From contig NC_009437.1 in NCBI RefSeq assembly GCF_000016545.1, forward strand, positions 1,875,394-1,939,393: a stretch of DNA of 64,000 bases. The letters are read 5' to 3'. The position numbers and the translations under genes are program-made. The notes under the pieces are model-generated. The model did not search any database, was not told the origin of the DNA, and worked only from the letters and a program-made list of their open reading frames with translations. The DNA comes from Caldicellulosiruptor saccharolyticus DSM 8903. Its GTDB lineage: Bacteria > Bacillota > Thermoanaerobacteria > Caldicellulosiruptorales > Caldicellulosiruptoraceae. Shown here in pieces: positions 39,494 through 48,277 of this stretch (positions are counted from its first letter, which is position 1; the number at the start of each line of letters is the position of its first letter).

Positions 39494-39600
39494 CCTATCC
39501 GACAAAGAAGAGTCGGAGGGTCAATAGGGAGTTTGAGCCAAAAAAGAAGGCTCAAAGTATGCCTATGGAGTGGATAGACTATGCTTCTATCCACTTTTTG
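39494..39600 (+). ncRNA. ribosomal protein L20-type leader RNA with attenuator
   Basis: Three successive hairpins lie between the promoter and infC. First, TCCGAC (39498-39503) pairs with GTCGGA (39512-39517), framed by an outer CCTAT/ATAGG pairing (39494-39498 with 39524-39528). Second, TTTGAGCC (39532-39539) pairs with GGCTCAAA (39549-39556). Third is a terminator. In Firmicutes, L20 binds such a leader to shut off infC-rpmI-rplT, and that operon follows here. Assignment rests on architecture and context. Confidence 0.75.
39569..39600 (+). terminator. attenuator hairpin before infC
   Basis: AGTGGATAGA (39569-39578) pairs perfectly with TCTATCCACT (39586-39595) around a 7-nt loop and runs into TTTTTG. 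It lies 46 nt before infC, so it must be conditional rather than a true operon end. Confidence 0.82.
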
Positions 39601-39645
39601 TTTAAATCAGAATGTATTATTTATTTTTCCAGGAGGTGTTTTAAT

Positions 39646-40161
39646 ATAAATAATAAAGATTTGCTCATCAATGAGCAGATAAGAGACAAAGAAGTAAGAG
39701 TTATTGATGAAAATGGTGTCCAGCTTGGAATTATGAGTGTTAAAGAGGCACTGAGGATCGCTGAGGAGAAAAAACTTGACCTTGTTAAGATTGCTCCTCA
39801 TGCAAACCCGCCTGTGTGCAAGATAATGGACTACGGCAAGTACAAGTTTGAACTTGCTAAAAAAGAGAAAGAGGCAAAGAAAAATCAAAAGGTTATCAAT
39901 GTAAAAGAGGTAAGACTTACAACTACAATTGAAGACCATGACTTTAACGTTAAAGTGAAAAATGCTATAAGATTTTTGCAAGATGGCGATAAAGTAAAGG
40001 TTTCTATTCGTTTTAGAGGAAGAGAGGTTTTGCATCCCGAGATTGGTGAGGAGATAATAAATAAGTTCATTGAAATGGTAAAAGACTATGGAATTGTTGA
40101 AAAAAAGCCAAAGCTTGATGGTAAAAACCTTACAGCGGTTATAGCGCCCAAACAACAATAA
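39646..40161 (+). CDS. infC: translation initiation factor IF-3, apparent ATA start
   Basis: A 171-residue IF-3. The N domain begins NNKDLLINEQIRDKEVRVID and contains LDLVKIAPHANPPVCKIMDYGKYKFE, quoted as LVKIAPHANPPVCKIMDYGK. The C domain has VKEVRLTTTIEDHDFNVK and IRFRGREVLHPEIGEE. A perfect AGGAGGTG (39631-39638) lies 7 nt before ATA 39646. No ATG, GTG or TTG occurs in frame between that site and TTG 39661, which is too far. IF-3 genes elsewhere start at AUU or similar rare codons that IF-3 itself discriminates against, giving autoregulation. Confidence 0.93.
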   Translation: MNNKDLLINEQIRDKEVRVIDENGVQLGIMSVKEALRIAEEKKLDLVKIAPHANPPVCKIMDYGKYKFELAKKEKEAKKNQKVINVKEVRLTTTIEDHDFNVKVKNAIRFLQDGDKVKVSIRFRGREVLHPEIGEEIINKFIEMVKDYGIVEKKPKLDGKNLTAVIAPKQQ

Positions 40162-40190
40162 AAATTTTCAAGTAGGGAGGAGTAAACAGA

Positions 40191-40388
40191 ATGCCGAAAC
40201 TAAAAACACATAGAGGTCTTGCTAAGAGAATAAAAATTAGCGGAAGTGGGAAATACCTTAGAAAAAAAGCAGGTAAAAGCCATCTTTTGAGTGGCAAGTC
40301 AAGAAAGAGAAAGAGAAATTTGAAAAAGACAGTTATTGTTGATTCAACAAACGTAAAAGCTGTAAAGAAGCTTTTGCCATATCTATAA
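40191..40388 (+). CDS. rpmI: 50S ribosomal protein L35
   Basis: A 65-residue, very basic protein with the family pattern MPKLKTHRGLAKRIKISGSG and KAGKSHLLSGKSRKRKRNL. It is part of the large ribosomal subunit. It lies 29 nt after infC with a GGGAGGAG site, in the conserved infC-rpmI-rplT operon. Confidence 0.96.
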   Translation: MPKLKTHRGLAKRIKISGSGKYLRKKAGKSHLLSGKSRKRKRNLKKTVIVDSTNVKAVKKLLPYL

Positions 40389-40422
40389 AAACTACACAAA
40401 GTGAATGGGAGGTAATCGGCAA

Positions 40423-40779
40423 ATGAGAATAAAGAATGGTGTTTGGGCAAGAAAGAGACACAAAAAATGGTTAAAACTTGCAAAAGGTTATTGGGGTGCA
40501 AAGAGCAGGGTATTTAAACAAGCTCATATTGCTGTGATGAGATCATTGAGATATGCATATATTGGTAGGAGACTCAAAAAGAGAGACTTCAGAAGACTTT
40601 GGATAACAAGAATTAATGCTGCAGCAAGACAAAATGGGCTTTCATACAGCAAATTTATAAATGGTCTTAAAAAAGCGGGAATTAGCCTTAACAGAAAGGT
40701 ATTGGCTGACATGGCTATAAACGACCAGAAAGCTTTTGCTGAGCTTGTTGAAATAGCTAAAAAGCAGATAAATGGTTGA
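40423..40779 (+). CDS. rplT: 50S ribosomal protein L20
   Basis: A 118-residue L20. The start is ATG 40423, 9 nt after GGGAGGT; an in-frame start at 40405 would add six odd residues. Family signatures are the N-terminal [20 protein letters not shown], a basic tail that threads into the ribosome, and [20 protein letters not shown] (read [16 protein letters not shown]). In Firmicutes L20 is also the repressor that binds the leader of this operon. Confidence 0.96.
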   Translation: MRIKNGVWARKRHKKWLKLAKGYWGAKSRVFKQAHIAVMRSLRYAYIGRRLKKRDFRRLWITRINAAARQNGLSYSKFINGLKKAGISLNRKVLADMAINDQKAFAELVEIAKKQING

Positions 40780-40815
40780 GATAACCTTTAAATTAAAGGT
40801 GTAAAAGTTGAAAAA

Positions 40816-41631
40816 ATGTCTACGAGTAAGAAAATTGAGCTTATCAAAAGTAAAGAAAATGAATGTGTAAAGAGGTTAAAAAAACTTCATGATAAAAAAC
40901 ACAGAGAAGAGTTCAAAGTTTTTTTAGTAGAAGGCGTTAAAGCAGTCAAAGAAGCCTTGGATTATGCAATAGAAGACATAAACCTTTTAATATTTTCACA
41001 AGAAGCATCCAAAAAGTATGAGGAGTTTTTCAGCAGGTGCATAAGCCTTTTGAACTCTGGTAAGCTAAAGAGGATTGTACAAGTGCCAGAAAAGATTTTT
41101 GAACATATCAGTACAACTACAACACCGCAAGGGGTTTTGGCAGAGTGCTCTTTCTTTGACAAAGAGTTAGATGTTTTAAAAAAACATAATAGAGTTGTTG
41201 TTATTGACTCTGTCCAAGACCCTGGCAATTTGGGAACAATTATAAGGTGTGCTGATGCGTTTGGGTTTGAATGTGTTATTACTGTGAATGGCACAGTAGA
41301 CGTGTACAATCCAAAGGTAGTTCGCTCAGCAATGGGTTCTATGTTTCATGTGGACGTTGTTAGAGAAAGAAAGAAGGAAGAGGTGCTGGAAGCTTTAAAT
41401 AAAAGAGGCTTTGCTTTGTATGTGACAACTCCATATGGAGATGTTGATATATCAAAACTCTCTGTTGATGATAGGTTTGCAATAGTAATTGGCAACGAAT
41501 CAAAAGGTGTTGATGTAGCTTTTTTAGAAAATGCGACAAAGAAGGTTAAAATCTCTATGCCTGGGAAGGCAGAGTCACTCAATAGCGCAGTGGCAGCTGC
41601 AATTGTGCTTTATGAACTTAGAAAGAAATAG
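40816..41631 (+). CDS. SpoU/TrmH-family RNA 2'-O-methyltransferase
   Basis: A 271-residue SPOUT methyltransferase. An N-terminal substrate-binding domain (REEFKVFLVEGVKAVKEAL) precedes the knotted catalytic domain with VVIDSVQDPGNLGTIIRCADAFG (quoted as DSVQDPGNLGTIIRCADAFG), RSAMGSMFHVDV, AIVIGNESKGVD and ISMPGKAESLNSAVAAAIVL. It adds a 2'-O-methyl group to an rRNA or tRNA ribose, but the exact target is not readable; RlmB-like or TsnR-like. It lies 37 nt after rplT, the usual Firmicute neighbour of pheS. Confidence 0.9.
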   Translation: MSTSKKIELIKSKENECVKRLKKLHDKKHREEFKVFLVEGVKAVKEALDYAIEDINLLIFSQEASKKYEEFFSRCISLLNSGKLKRIVQVPEKIFEHISTTTTPQGVLAECSFFDKELDVLKKHNRVVVIDSVQDPGNLGTIIRCADAFGFECVITVNGTVDVYNPKVVRSAMGSMFHVDVVRERKKEEVLEALNKRGFALYVTTPYGDVDISKLSVDDRFAIVIGNESKGVDVAFLENATKKVKISMPGKAESLNSAVAAAIVLYELRKK

Positions 41632-41639
41632 AACTTTTG

Positions 41640-41678
41640 AAGCCTTCATCCAAGATTTTTAAAGATGGATGAGGGCTT
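41640..41678 (+). terminator. hairpin after the SpoU-family gene
   Basis: A 13-bp stem (41640-41652 with 41666-41678, one G-T pair) closes a 13-nt loop. No real T-run follows, so it may be a weak terminator or an RNA-stabilising hairpin before ireB. Confidence 0.45.
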
Positions 41679-41701
41679 AAAAATTAATTAAAGGTGGTAG
41701 T

Positions 41702-41962
41702 TTGAAGATGAATGACAAAACTCAACATTTTTCGTTTGACGATGCTATGGAAAAAAAGGTAAAAGAGATTTTAAGTGAGGTCTACAGTGCTTTGAAAGAA
41801 AAAGGTTACAATCCGATTGCTCAGCTTGTTGGTTATTTGATATCTGGTGACCCTACCTATATTACTAACCACAAGAATGCTCGTTCAATCATAAGGAGAA
41901 TTGAAAGAGATGAGATATTGGAAGAGATTGTTAAGTTTTATATTGACCATAATATTGAGTAG
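41702..41962 (+). CDS. ireB: IreB-family regulatory protein (UPF0297)
   Basis: An 86-residue IreB/YrzL-type protein, a target of the Ser/Thr kinase PrkC/IreK in Gram-positives. It begins [20 protein letters not shown], which contains the N-terminal Thr region phosphorylated in Enterococcus. The conserved [25 protein letters not shown] and [15 protein letters not shown] follow; the first is quoted here as [20 protein letters not shown]. ireB-ruvX linkage is widespread; here a large membrane protein and a reductase lie between them. Its 3' end overlaps the next gene by about 53 nt. Confidence 0.93.
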   Translation: MKMNDKTQHFSFDDAMEKKVKEILSEVYSALKEKGYNPIAQLVGYLISGDPTYITNHKNARSIIRRIERDEILEEIVKFYIDHNIE

Positions 41963-43412
41963 CGCTTTTTTTAGTACTTGTTTTTCGATGAATTTTTTCA
42001 AGTTTGAAAGCAGAGTCTTTGGCGATACAAATTTTTATGAGGATATAAAAAAAGCTCTGGAGAACAAAAAAGGCGGATTTGCAGTAATCGTTGTGTTAAA
42101 AGACCAAAAAGATTCTTTGAATGTCAGAGATTATCTTGAGAAAAACGGAATAAATTTGGAAAACGATAAAGAGACGATTTACACTCAAAACAAATGTTTA
42201 TTTTTTTTATACAGTGGTGATGACAGGCTTGCATTTGTTTTTAGCAGCTATTTAAAAAACGGGTTTTGGACAAAAAAGTCAGCTGACACAAAAAGAAAAG
42301 GACTTATATTAGATAGAGAGTTTTTAGAGCTAATAAAAGATAATTACAATGAAAGCAACAACGTTCCTATTTCAAAAGACTTTGTTGTAAAATTGTGGCG
42401 ACATTTTTGGATTTTGAATTATCAGCTGCAACATTTAAATAACTTTTTGATACCCTTATTTGCTATTATAATCATCTTTTCGGTGCTGGGTGCAATAATT
42501 TTTCTCTCAAAACCAAATGAAAAATACAATAAATTCTTTTTGAAATTTATACCAACAACTGTAATGGTAGGGTATATATTTGTTATCTATTCCCCCTTGC
42601 TTATTTTGAAGATAAACAACATTTTTTTATTTTTAGCAGTATTCTTTTTAATAACACTTATCACTTCTTCTCTTAGTTTAAAAACTTCACAGCTTATATG
42701 TTCTCTTTTTGGAATATTTTCAATCTTGGGTCAGGCGTTTTTATTCGACAATATTCTACAGCTTTTATCAACAGCAGGATATCATCCTTCGTTTGCAAAT
42801 AGATTCTATGGGATTGGAAATGAGTTTTTTTCGTATTTAATGGGTTTCATATTTATATTATCAATTGTTAGCAATATGTCTCTCAGGAATCTATTTATAA
42901 TTTTATTCTTGACTACCTTTGTTTTGATAATTCCATATTATGGTGTGAATTTCGGAGGATTTTTATCTATTGTAGTTGGCATTATAATATTTTTGCTTTT
43001 CAAAACAAGATATAAAATCAAAGTATTAGCAATGCTACTTGTTTTTATGCCACTTGCTTTGATTTTAATTTTGAAAAATAGCTATGTATATAAAGCATTT
43101 GCAAGTTTTGATACTTTTGTTTCTATTGCAAGAAGAAAAATGCTTATGAATCTTTCCTATCTTTTTCAGTACCCTGCAACAATATTGGTGCTTTTGGCTT
43201 TTGTGATATTGTTCTTGAGCATTGTTCAAAAAAGATTTAATATACTGCCTTCAGTAGAAGGTCATAGGGATAAATTTGTGGTATTTTTTATGATTGGACT
43301 ATTTGCGTATTTGCTCAACGACTCTGGGACAATAATTATAGCATTACTCATGGGTTTTCTTGGCCTTGGAATATACTATGCAAAGATGGTGAATGAATAT
43401 GGAATACGTTAA
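41910..43412 (+). CDS. polytopic membrane protein of unknown function
   Basis: A 500-residue protein from ATG 41910 (or TTG 41901), with AAGGAG at 41893-41898. It has a signal-like N-terminal helix ([20 protein letters not shown]), then an extracytoplasmic domain of about 120 residues (including [19 protein letters not shown]). About nine or ten transmembrane helices follow from residue 165. Between them lies a conserved-looking [20 protein letters not shown] loop, like a motif I recall in uncharacterised clostridial membrane proteins. The gene overlaps ireB by about 53 nt, an unusually long overlap. The function is unknown; a role in envelope stress or polymer transport is speculation. Confidence 0.75.
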   Translation: MRYWKRLLSFILTIILSSAFFSTCFSMNFFKFESRVFGDTNFYEDIKKALENKKGGFAVIVVLKDQKDSLNVRDYLEKNGINLENDKETIYTQNKCLFFLYSGDDRLAFVFSSYLKNGFWTKKSADTKRKGLILDREFLELIKDNYNESNNVPISKDFVVKLWRHFWILNYQLQHLNNFLIPLFAIIIIFSVLGAIIFLSKPNEKYNKFFLKFIPTTVMVGYIFVIYSPLLILKINNIFLFLAVFFLITLITSSLSLKTSQLICSLFGIFSILGQAFLFDNILQLLSTAGYHPSFANRFYGIGNEFFSYLMGFIFILSIVSNMSLRNLFIILFLTTFVLIIPYYGVNFGGFLSIVVGIIIFLLFKTRYKIKVLAMLLVFMPLALILILKNSYVYKAFASFDTFVSIARRKMLMNLSYLFQYPATILVLLAFVILFLSIVQKRFNILPSVEGHRDKFVVFFMIGLFAYLLNDSGTIIIALLMGFLGLGIYYAKMVNEYGIR

Positions 43413-44346
43413 GTTAGGCAATACATCCCTTATTGTGAGCAAGCTCTGTTTTGGGACACTTACAATTGGACCTCTTCAGAAAAATCTTCCAATTGAAGAG
43501 GGGGCAGAGCTTTTAGCATATGGCTATCAGAGAGGGATTAACTTTGTTGATACTGCGGAACTGTATGATACATATAAATACATAAAAAGGTCTATTGAGA
43601 TAAGTGGAAAAAGGCCAGCGATATCAACAAAATCGTATGCTTATGATAAAAAAACTGCTGAAGCCTCTTTAAAAAAGGCCTTGTTAGAGCTAAATGTAGA
43701 TTATATAGATTTGTTTATGCTACATGAGCAAGAAGGTGAGCACACATTCAAAGGACACTTTGAGGCTATAGAGTATTTTTTGAAAGCAAAGGAGAAAGGA
43801 TATGTGAAGCATTTTGGAATATCAACCCACTATGTAAAAGCAGTGAGAGATTCTCTAAAGTATCCTGAAATTGAAGTAATACATCCCATATTCAATTTCA
43901 AAGGTATTGGAATTGTTGATGGTACAATTGACCAGATGATTGAGGCAGTAAAAGAAGCATACCAAAGGGGCAAAGGAATCTTTGCAATGAAGATATTTGG
44001 TGGAGGAAATCTTCTTTCAGATTTCAAAAAAGCTCTTGAGTTTGTATTTGACTTTCCATACCTTCATTCAGTTGCGATTGGAATGCAAAGTAAATTTGAA
44101 ATTGATTACAATATAAAGTGTTTTGAAGAAAAAAAGGTATATTTAGATGATAGATTGTTCGAAAATATAAAAACAAAAAGACTTCACGTGGAAAGCTGGT
44201 GTGAAGGGTGTGGAAGGTGTGTAAATCATTGTCATCAAAAGGCGCTTAGGGTAGAAGATAGAAAGGTAGTTGTGGATTATACAAAGTGCTTGTGCTGTGG
44301 ATACTGCAGTAGATACTGCAGTGTATTTGCGATCAAGATAGTTTAA
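43393..44346 (+). CDS. aldo/keto reductase with C-terminal ferredoxin domain
   Basis: A 317-residue two-domain protein. The N-terminal TIM-barrel AKR domain begins [20 protein letters not shown]. It has the tetrad-like residues D and Y in NFVDTAELYDTYKYI, plus K in ISTKSYAYDK and H in DLFMLHEQ. The C-terminal 50 residues hold two [4Fe-4S] motifs, CEGCGRCVNHC and CLCCGYCSRYC, typical of electron transfer. It probably reduces a carbonyl substrate using both nucleotide and ferredoxin-type electrons; the substrate is unknown. It overlaps the upstream membrane protein gene by 20 nt. Confidence 0.9.
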   Translation: MNMEYVKLGNTSLIVSKLCFGTLTIGPLQKNLPIEEGAELLAYGYQRGINFVDTAELYDTYKYIKRSIEISGKRPAISTKSYAYDKKTAEASLKKALLELNVDYIDLFMLHEQEGEHTFKGHFEAIEYFLKAKEKGYVKHFGISTHYVKAVRDSLKYPEIEVIHPIFNFKGIGIVDGTIDQMIEAVKEAYQRGKGIFAMKIFGGGNLLSDFKKALEFVFDFPYLHSVAIGMQSKFEIDYNIKCFEEKKVYLDDRLFENIKTKRLHVESWCEGCGRCVNHCHQKALRVEDRKVVVDYTKCLCCGYCSRYCSVFAIKIV

Positions 44347-44366
44347 AAAAAATTTGTGCAGGTGAT

Positions 44367-44789
44367 TTGAACTTGAGGATTTTATGCCTTGACATAGGAA
44401 GCAGGAGGATTGGGGTTGCAATCTCTGACCCACTTAAGATAGCTGCCCAGCCTTTTTGTGTGCTTGACCTTCAGAAAGAGGATTTATACTCTTGCCTTGA
44501 CAAGATTTTTAATGAACATCAGATAGAAAAAATTGTAATTGGGTACCCTGTAAGCAAGTTTCATCCAGATAAGGCTACAGAGAAACTCCAAAAAATTGAC
44601 GAGATTTGCAGTGAGCTTGAAAGAAGGTATAAAGTGGGAATTATCAAGTGGGATGAGAGGTTTTCTACAAAGGCTGTTGAAAGGATACTTAGGGAAGAAA
44701 ATGTGTCGTGGCAGAAGAGGAAAAAGGTGGTCGACAAGCTTGCAGCTGTTTATATCCTTCAAGGCTATCTTGATTTTATAAATTCTTAA
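44367..44789 (+). CDS. ruvX: Holliday junction resolvase-like protein RuvX (YqgF)
   Basis: A 140-residue RNase H-fold protein. It starts with LRILCLDIGSRRIGVAISDP, including the DxG catalytic motif, and has IEKIVIGYPVSKFHPDKAT and a VIKWDERFSTKAVERIL segment (read IIKWDERFSTKAVERIL). YqgF/RuvX proteins process pre-16S rRNA ends in E. coli and resemble resolvases. Start TTG after AGGTGATT. It is the usual companion of ireB. Confidence 0.92.
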   Translation: MNLRILCLDIGSRRIGVAISDPLKIAAQPFCVLDLQKEDLYSCLDKIFNEHQIEKIVIGYPVSKFHPDKATEKLQKIDEICSELERRYKVGIIKWDERFSTKAVERILREENVSWQKRKKVVDKLAAVYILQGYLDFINS

Positions 44790-44804
44790 GATACCTTTGA
44801 AATG

Positions 44805-44833
44805 TTGATTTTCTAAGTTTTAAATGCTATATT
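44805..44833 (+). promoter_or_regulatory. promoter of nadABC
   Basis: TTGATT (44805-44810), 17 nt, TATATT (44828-44833), in the gap between ruvX and nadA. I see no clear NiaR-type operator dyad beside it. Confidence 0.6.
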
Positions 44834-44869
44834 AGTAATAAAACCTAAGTAGAAAAGCGAGTGATTTTC

Positions 44870-45781
44870 TTGGATATTGAAAAGATTAAAAGAGAAATAG
44901 AGGAGTTAAAAAGACAGAAAAATGCGATAATTGTTGCTCACAACTATCAGATTGATGAGATTCAGGAGATAGCAGATTTTGTAGGTGACTCGTTTTATCT
45001 GAGCAAAGTGTGTGCAGAGCGTACAGAAGATGTAATAGTATTTTGTGGAGTGCATTTTATGGCAGAGAGCGCAAAAATTCTATCACCACAAAAAAAGGTT
45101 CTTTTACCAGAGATAGATGCTGGCTGTCCGCTTGCTGATATGATAACTGAGGAAGATGTTGATAGCTTGAAAGAAAAGTATCCAGATTATTCGATTGTAT
45201 GTTATATAAATTCACCTGCAGCTGTAAAAGCAAAGTCTGATGTCATTTGCACCTCATCAAATGCGGTAAAAATTGTAAGAAATTTTCCGAATGATAAAAT
45301 TATTTTTTTGCCAGACAAAAATTTAGGCAGCTTTGTAAAGAAACAGGTACCTGAAAAAGACATAATCTTGTGGGAAGGTTTTTGTATTACTCATTACAAG
45401 ATAAAAAAAGAGGATGTGCTAAAGGCCAAAGAAGCTCATCCAGAGGCATTGCTTTTGGTTCATCCTGAATGCAGACCTGAAGTTGTTGAGCTTGCTGATT
45501 TTGTTGGCAGCACAAAACAGATTATTGACTTTGCAACTTCATCAAAAGCAAAGGAGTTCATAATCGGAACTGAGATGGGAATATTATACAGTTTGAAAAA
45601 ACGAAATCCTGATAAAAAGTTTTATATTCTCCATCCTGGAATGATATGTCCTAATATGAAGAAAAATACTTTAGAGTCTGTGAGAAATGCTCTTTTGTAT
45701 GATAGATATGAAATTAATATTGAAGAAAATGTTGTAGAAGGAGCAAGAAAGGCACTTTTGAAAATGCTTGAGCTCAGCTAA
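44870..45781 (+). CDS. nadA: quinolinate synthase NadA
   Basis: A 303-residue [4Fe-4S] enzyme condensing iminoaspartate and dihydroxyacetone phosphate to quinolinate. Motifs include [23 protein letters not shown] (quoted as [20 protein letters not shown]), [28 protein letters not shown] and TEMGILY, then [11 protein letters not shown]; the three cysteines are the cluster ligands. TTG 44870 fits the local GAGTGATTTTC-TTG site, while GTG 44861 would add three residues. It is the first gene of nadABC, the de novo NAD route from aspartate. Confidence 0.93.
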   Translation: MDIEKIKREIEELKRQKNAIIVAHNYQIDEIQEIADFVGDSFYLSKVCAERTEDVIVFCGVHFMAESAKILSPQKKVLLPEIDAGCPLADMITEEDVDSLKEKYPDYSIVCYINSPAAVKAKSDVICTSSNAVKIVRNFPNDKIIFLPDKNLGSFVKKQVPEKDIILWEGFCITHYKIKKEDVLKAKEAHPEALLLVHPECRPEVVELADFVGSTKQIIDFATSSKAKEFIIGTEMGILYSLKKRNPDKKFYILHPGMICPNMKKNTLESVRNALLYDRYEINIEENVVEGARKALLKMLELS

Positions 45782-45803
45782 ATAGAAATTGGGGATGGTT
45801 AAT

Positions 45804-47414
45804 TTGGTTGAGTTTAAAAGATATTGTGTTGATTTTGATACGAAAAGTGATGATGTGTTAAAGTTTGATGTTGTTATCGTGGGAACAGGTGTTGCAGGGC
45901 TTTATACAACAATTAATCTTGATAGGTCATTAAAAATTGCTCTTATAACAAAAGAGAGTATTCAGATTAGCAACACAACCTTGGCTCAAGGTGGAATTGC
46001 CGCGCCACTTAGCCAAGATGACAGTCCTGACATTCACTACATGGATACAATTAAAGCTGGTGCAGGGCTTTGTGATACTCATATGGTAAGAATCTTAGTT
46101 GATGAAGCAATAGAGAATATAAACATTTTGCTCAAGATGAACATACCGTTTGATTTGGACGACGAAGGAGAGATTGTATTAGGTCAAGAAGGTGCGCATA
46201 GCAGGCGTAGAATTGTCCATGCAAGTGGTGATGCAACAGGAAGGATAATTTCAGAACATCTTGGGCTGAAATTGAAATCATATAATAATGTGACGGTATT
46301 TGAAAATACCTTTCTTGTTGATATATTGACTGATGATGATAAAGCAATTGGAGTTGTACTTAAAAGAAAAGATAAAAATCTGATAATATTTGCAAGATAT
46401 ATCGTGCTTGCATCTGGTGGTTATGGGTATTTATACAAGTACACTACCAACCCTGAAGTAACAACTGGAGATGGTTGCGCAGCAGCCCTGAGGTGTGGTA
46501 CAAAGTTAGTTGATATGGAGCTTGTGCAGTTTCATCCAACAGTATTATATCATGAAAAGAACAAGAGCTTTTTGATATCAGAGGCTGTAAGAGGCGAAGG
46601 TGGAATCCTTTATAATATAAACAATGAAAGGTTTATGCCAATGTATCATCCTCAAGCAGAGCTTGCACCGCGCGATATTGTTTCAAGGTCGATATATTTT
46701 GAGATGAAAAGAACAAACTCACACAATGTTTTTCTTGACATAACTCATCTTAATAGCCAGTTTATTAAAAAAAGGTTTCCAAATATATACAAAACATGCT
46801 TAGAACTTGGCTTGGATATAACAAAGGAAAGGATTCCTGTTGCGCCTGCCCAGCATTATAGCATGGGTGGGGTGTTGGCTGATGAGTTTGGAAAAACTAC
46901 AGTCGAGAACTTATTTGTCTGTGGTGAGGCGGCAGGGACGCGCGTACACGGTGCAAACAGGCTTGCATCTAACTCGCTTTTAGAAGGGCTTGTTTTTGGA
47001 AGAAGGATAGCAGAGTATATCAATAGCAGAAATATTGGAGAAGTAAAAGAAAAAGATGTACATTATTTCTCTAAAGATTCTGAAGAGTTTAAAGGAGATG
47101 TAATCTCTGAGATAGAAATTTTAAGATCAAAGATGAGTGAATTTGCTGGAATTGTCAGAAATAATGAAGGGCTTGAAAATTTAATTAGCTATATTTTAGA
47201 TAAATTATCTACTTTGAGCAAAGTAAAACTTCAGACTCCGAAGCAAATAGAGTATTACAACATGCTTTTGATTGGATATACAGTGGTATCTGCTGCTTTG
47301 ATGAGAAAAGAAAGCAGGGGATCTCATTACAGAGAGGATTTTCCTTACCAGGACGATGTTAATTGGAAAAAGCATCTCGTGTTCTCTCTGAATGGATGGG
47401 AGGTATTAGAATAG
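45804..47414 (+). CDS. nadB: L-aspartate oxidase NadB
   Basis: A flavoprotein of about 536 residues oxidising aspartate to iminoaspartate. The FAD fold begins VVIVGTGVAGLYTTINL. It has TTLAQGGIAAPL, the substrate loop HSRRRIVHASGDATGR, and the capping-domain HFYSMGG-type motif (read QHYSMGGVLADEFG). The second FAD region is LFVCGEAAGTRVHGANRLAS. Starts at TTG 45789, ATG 45795 and TTG 45804 are all in frame; I prefer 45804, spaced well from GGGGAT. It works with NadA in anaerobic metabolism, probably using fumarate rather than oxygen as acceptor. Confidence 0.93.
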   Translation: MVEFKRYCVDFDTKSDDVLKFDVVIVGTGVAGLYTTINLDRSLKIALITKESIQISNTTLAQGGIAAPLSQDDSPDIHYMDTIKAGAGLCDTHMVRILVDEAIENINILLKMNIPFDLDDEGEIVLGQEGAHSRRRIVHASGDATGRIISEHLGLKLKSYNNVTVFENTFLVDILTDDDKAIGVVLKRKDKNLIIFARYIVLASGGYGYLYKYTTNPEVTTGDGCAAALRCGTKLVDMELVQFHPTVLYHEKNKSFLISEAVRGEGGILYNINNERFMPMYHPQAELAPRDIVSRSIYFEMKRTNSHNVFLDITHLNSQFIKKRFPNIYKTCLELGLDITKERIPVAPAQHYSMGGVLADEFGKTTVENLFVCGEAAGTRVHGANRLASNSLLEGLVFGRRIAEYINSRNIGEVKEKDVHYFSKDSEEFKGDVISEIEILRSKMSEFAGIVRNNEGLENLISYILDKLSTLSKVKLQTPKQIEYYNMLLIGYTVVSAALMRKESRGSHYREDFPYQDDVNWKKHLVFSLNGWEVLE

Positions 47415-48254
47415 ATGTTGAATTTTTTAATAGTCGATAAGTTTATCAAGGAAGCATTGATAGAAGATATGCCATATGGAGATATAACAACAGACCTGTT
47501 GATACCTCAAGACAGTATATCTTCGGCCATTTTAATTGCGAAAGAAGATGGAATTTTATGTGGTATAGATGTTGCGAAAAGGGTATTTGAGATACTGGAT
47601 GAAAATATAGAATTTGAAAAGATAAAATCAGATGGAGAACCTATTAAAAAGGGAGATATATTAGCAAAGATTAAAGGAAATACTCGAGCAATTTTAAAAG
47701 GTGAAAGGTTAGCCCTGAATCTGCTTCAGAGGATGAGCGGGGTTGCAACTGTTACAAATAGACTTTCTCAAAAGATAAAAGGTTACAGGGCAATTGTGAC
47801 AGACACAAGAAAGACTGTTCCTCTTTTGCGGATGCTTGACAAGTACGGAGTTTTTGTTGGTGGTGGGAAAAACCATAGGTATTCCTTGTCTGATGCAGTT
47901 TTGATAAAAGACAACCATATCAAAGCTGTAGGAAGTATAAAAGAGGCAATAAAAAGAGCAAGAGAAAACATACCTCACACAATGAAGATAGAGGTTGAAG
48001 TGAGGACAATGAATGAATTTGAAGAAGCACTTGAAGCAGGTGCTGATATTATCATGCTTGACCACTTTGGGCTTGATGATATGAAAAAAGCTGTAGAAGC
48101 AGCATCAGGGAAGGCTTTGATTGAGGCATCTGGCAATATAACATTGGAGAATATCGAGGAGATTGCAAAAACAGGGGTTGACATTATATCAGTCGGTAGT
48201 ATTACTCATTCTGTAAAAAGTCTTGATATTAGTCTTGACTTTGTAGAAATGTGA
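47415..48254 (+). CDS. nadC: nicotinate-nucleotide pyrophosphorylase NadC
   Basis: A 279-residue enzyme that converts quinolinate and PRPP to nicotinate mononucleotide. It has the family motifs EDMPYGDITTDLL, ERLALNLLQRMSGVATVTNR, DTRKTVPLLRMLDKYGVFVGGGKNHR (quoted as DTRKTVPLLRMLDKYG and GGGKNHRYSLSDAVLIKDNH) and EVEVRTMNEFEEALEAGAD. It completes the nadABC route. Its ATG follows the nadB stop directly, and its end overlaps the frame of the molybdoenzyme gene, whose own start lies 24 nt later. Confidence 0.95.
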   Translation: MLNFLIVDKFIKEALIEDMPYGDITTDLLIPQDSISSAILIAKEDGILCGIDVAKRVFEILDENIEFEKIKSDGEPIKKGDILAKIKGNTRAILKGERLALNLLQRMSGVATVTNRLSQKIKGYRAIVTDTRKTVPLLRMLDKYGVFVGGGKNHRYSLSDAVLIKDNHIKAVGSIKEAIKRARENIPHTMKIEVEVRTMNEFEEALEAGADIIMLDHFGLDDMKKAVEAASGKALIEASGNITLENIEEIAKTGVDIISVGSITHSVKSLDISLDFVEM

Positions 48255-48277
48255 AAAAAATTTTTGGGGGCTATATA

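Noticed and set aside
39369-39494. Upstream extension of the IS small ORF
   Set aside because: The frame remains open but covers the right inverted repeat, the target duplication and the infC promoter, so only the part from ATG 39368 is retained.
39607-40158. Minus-strand frame of 183 codons opposite infC
   Set aside because: Fully overlaps infC in antisense; Phe/Asn/Leu-rich composition typical of shadows of AT-rich coding DNA.
40780-40815. Small dyad ACCTTTAA-A-TTAAAGGT after rplT as a terminator
   Set aside because: The stem is only AT-rich and short, and no T-run follows, so it is not called.
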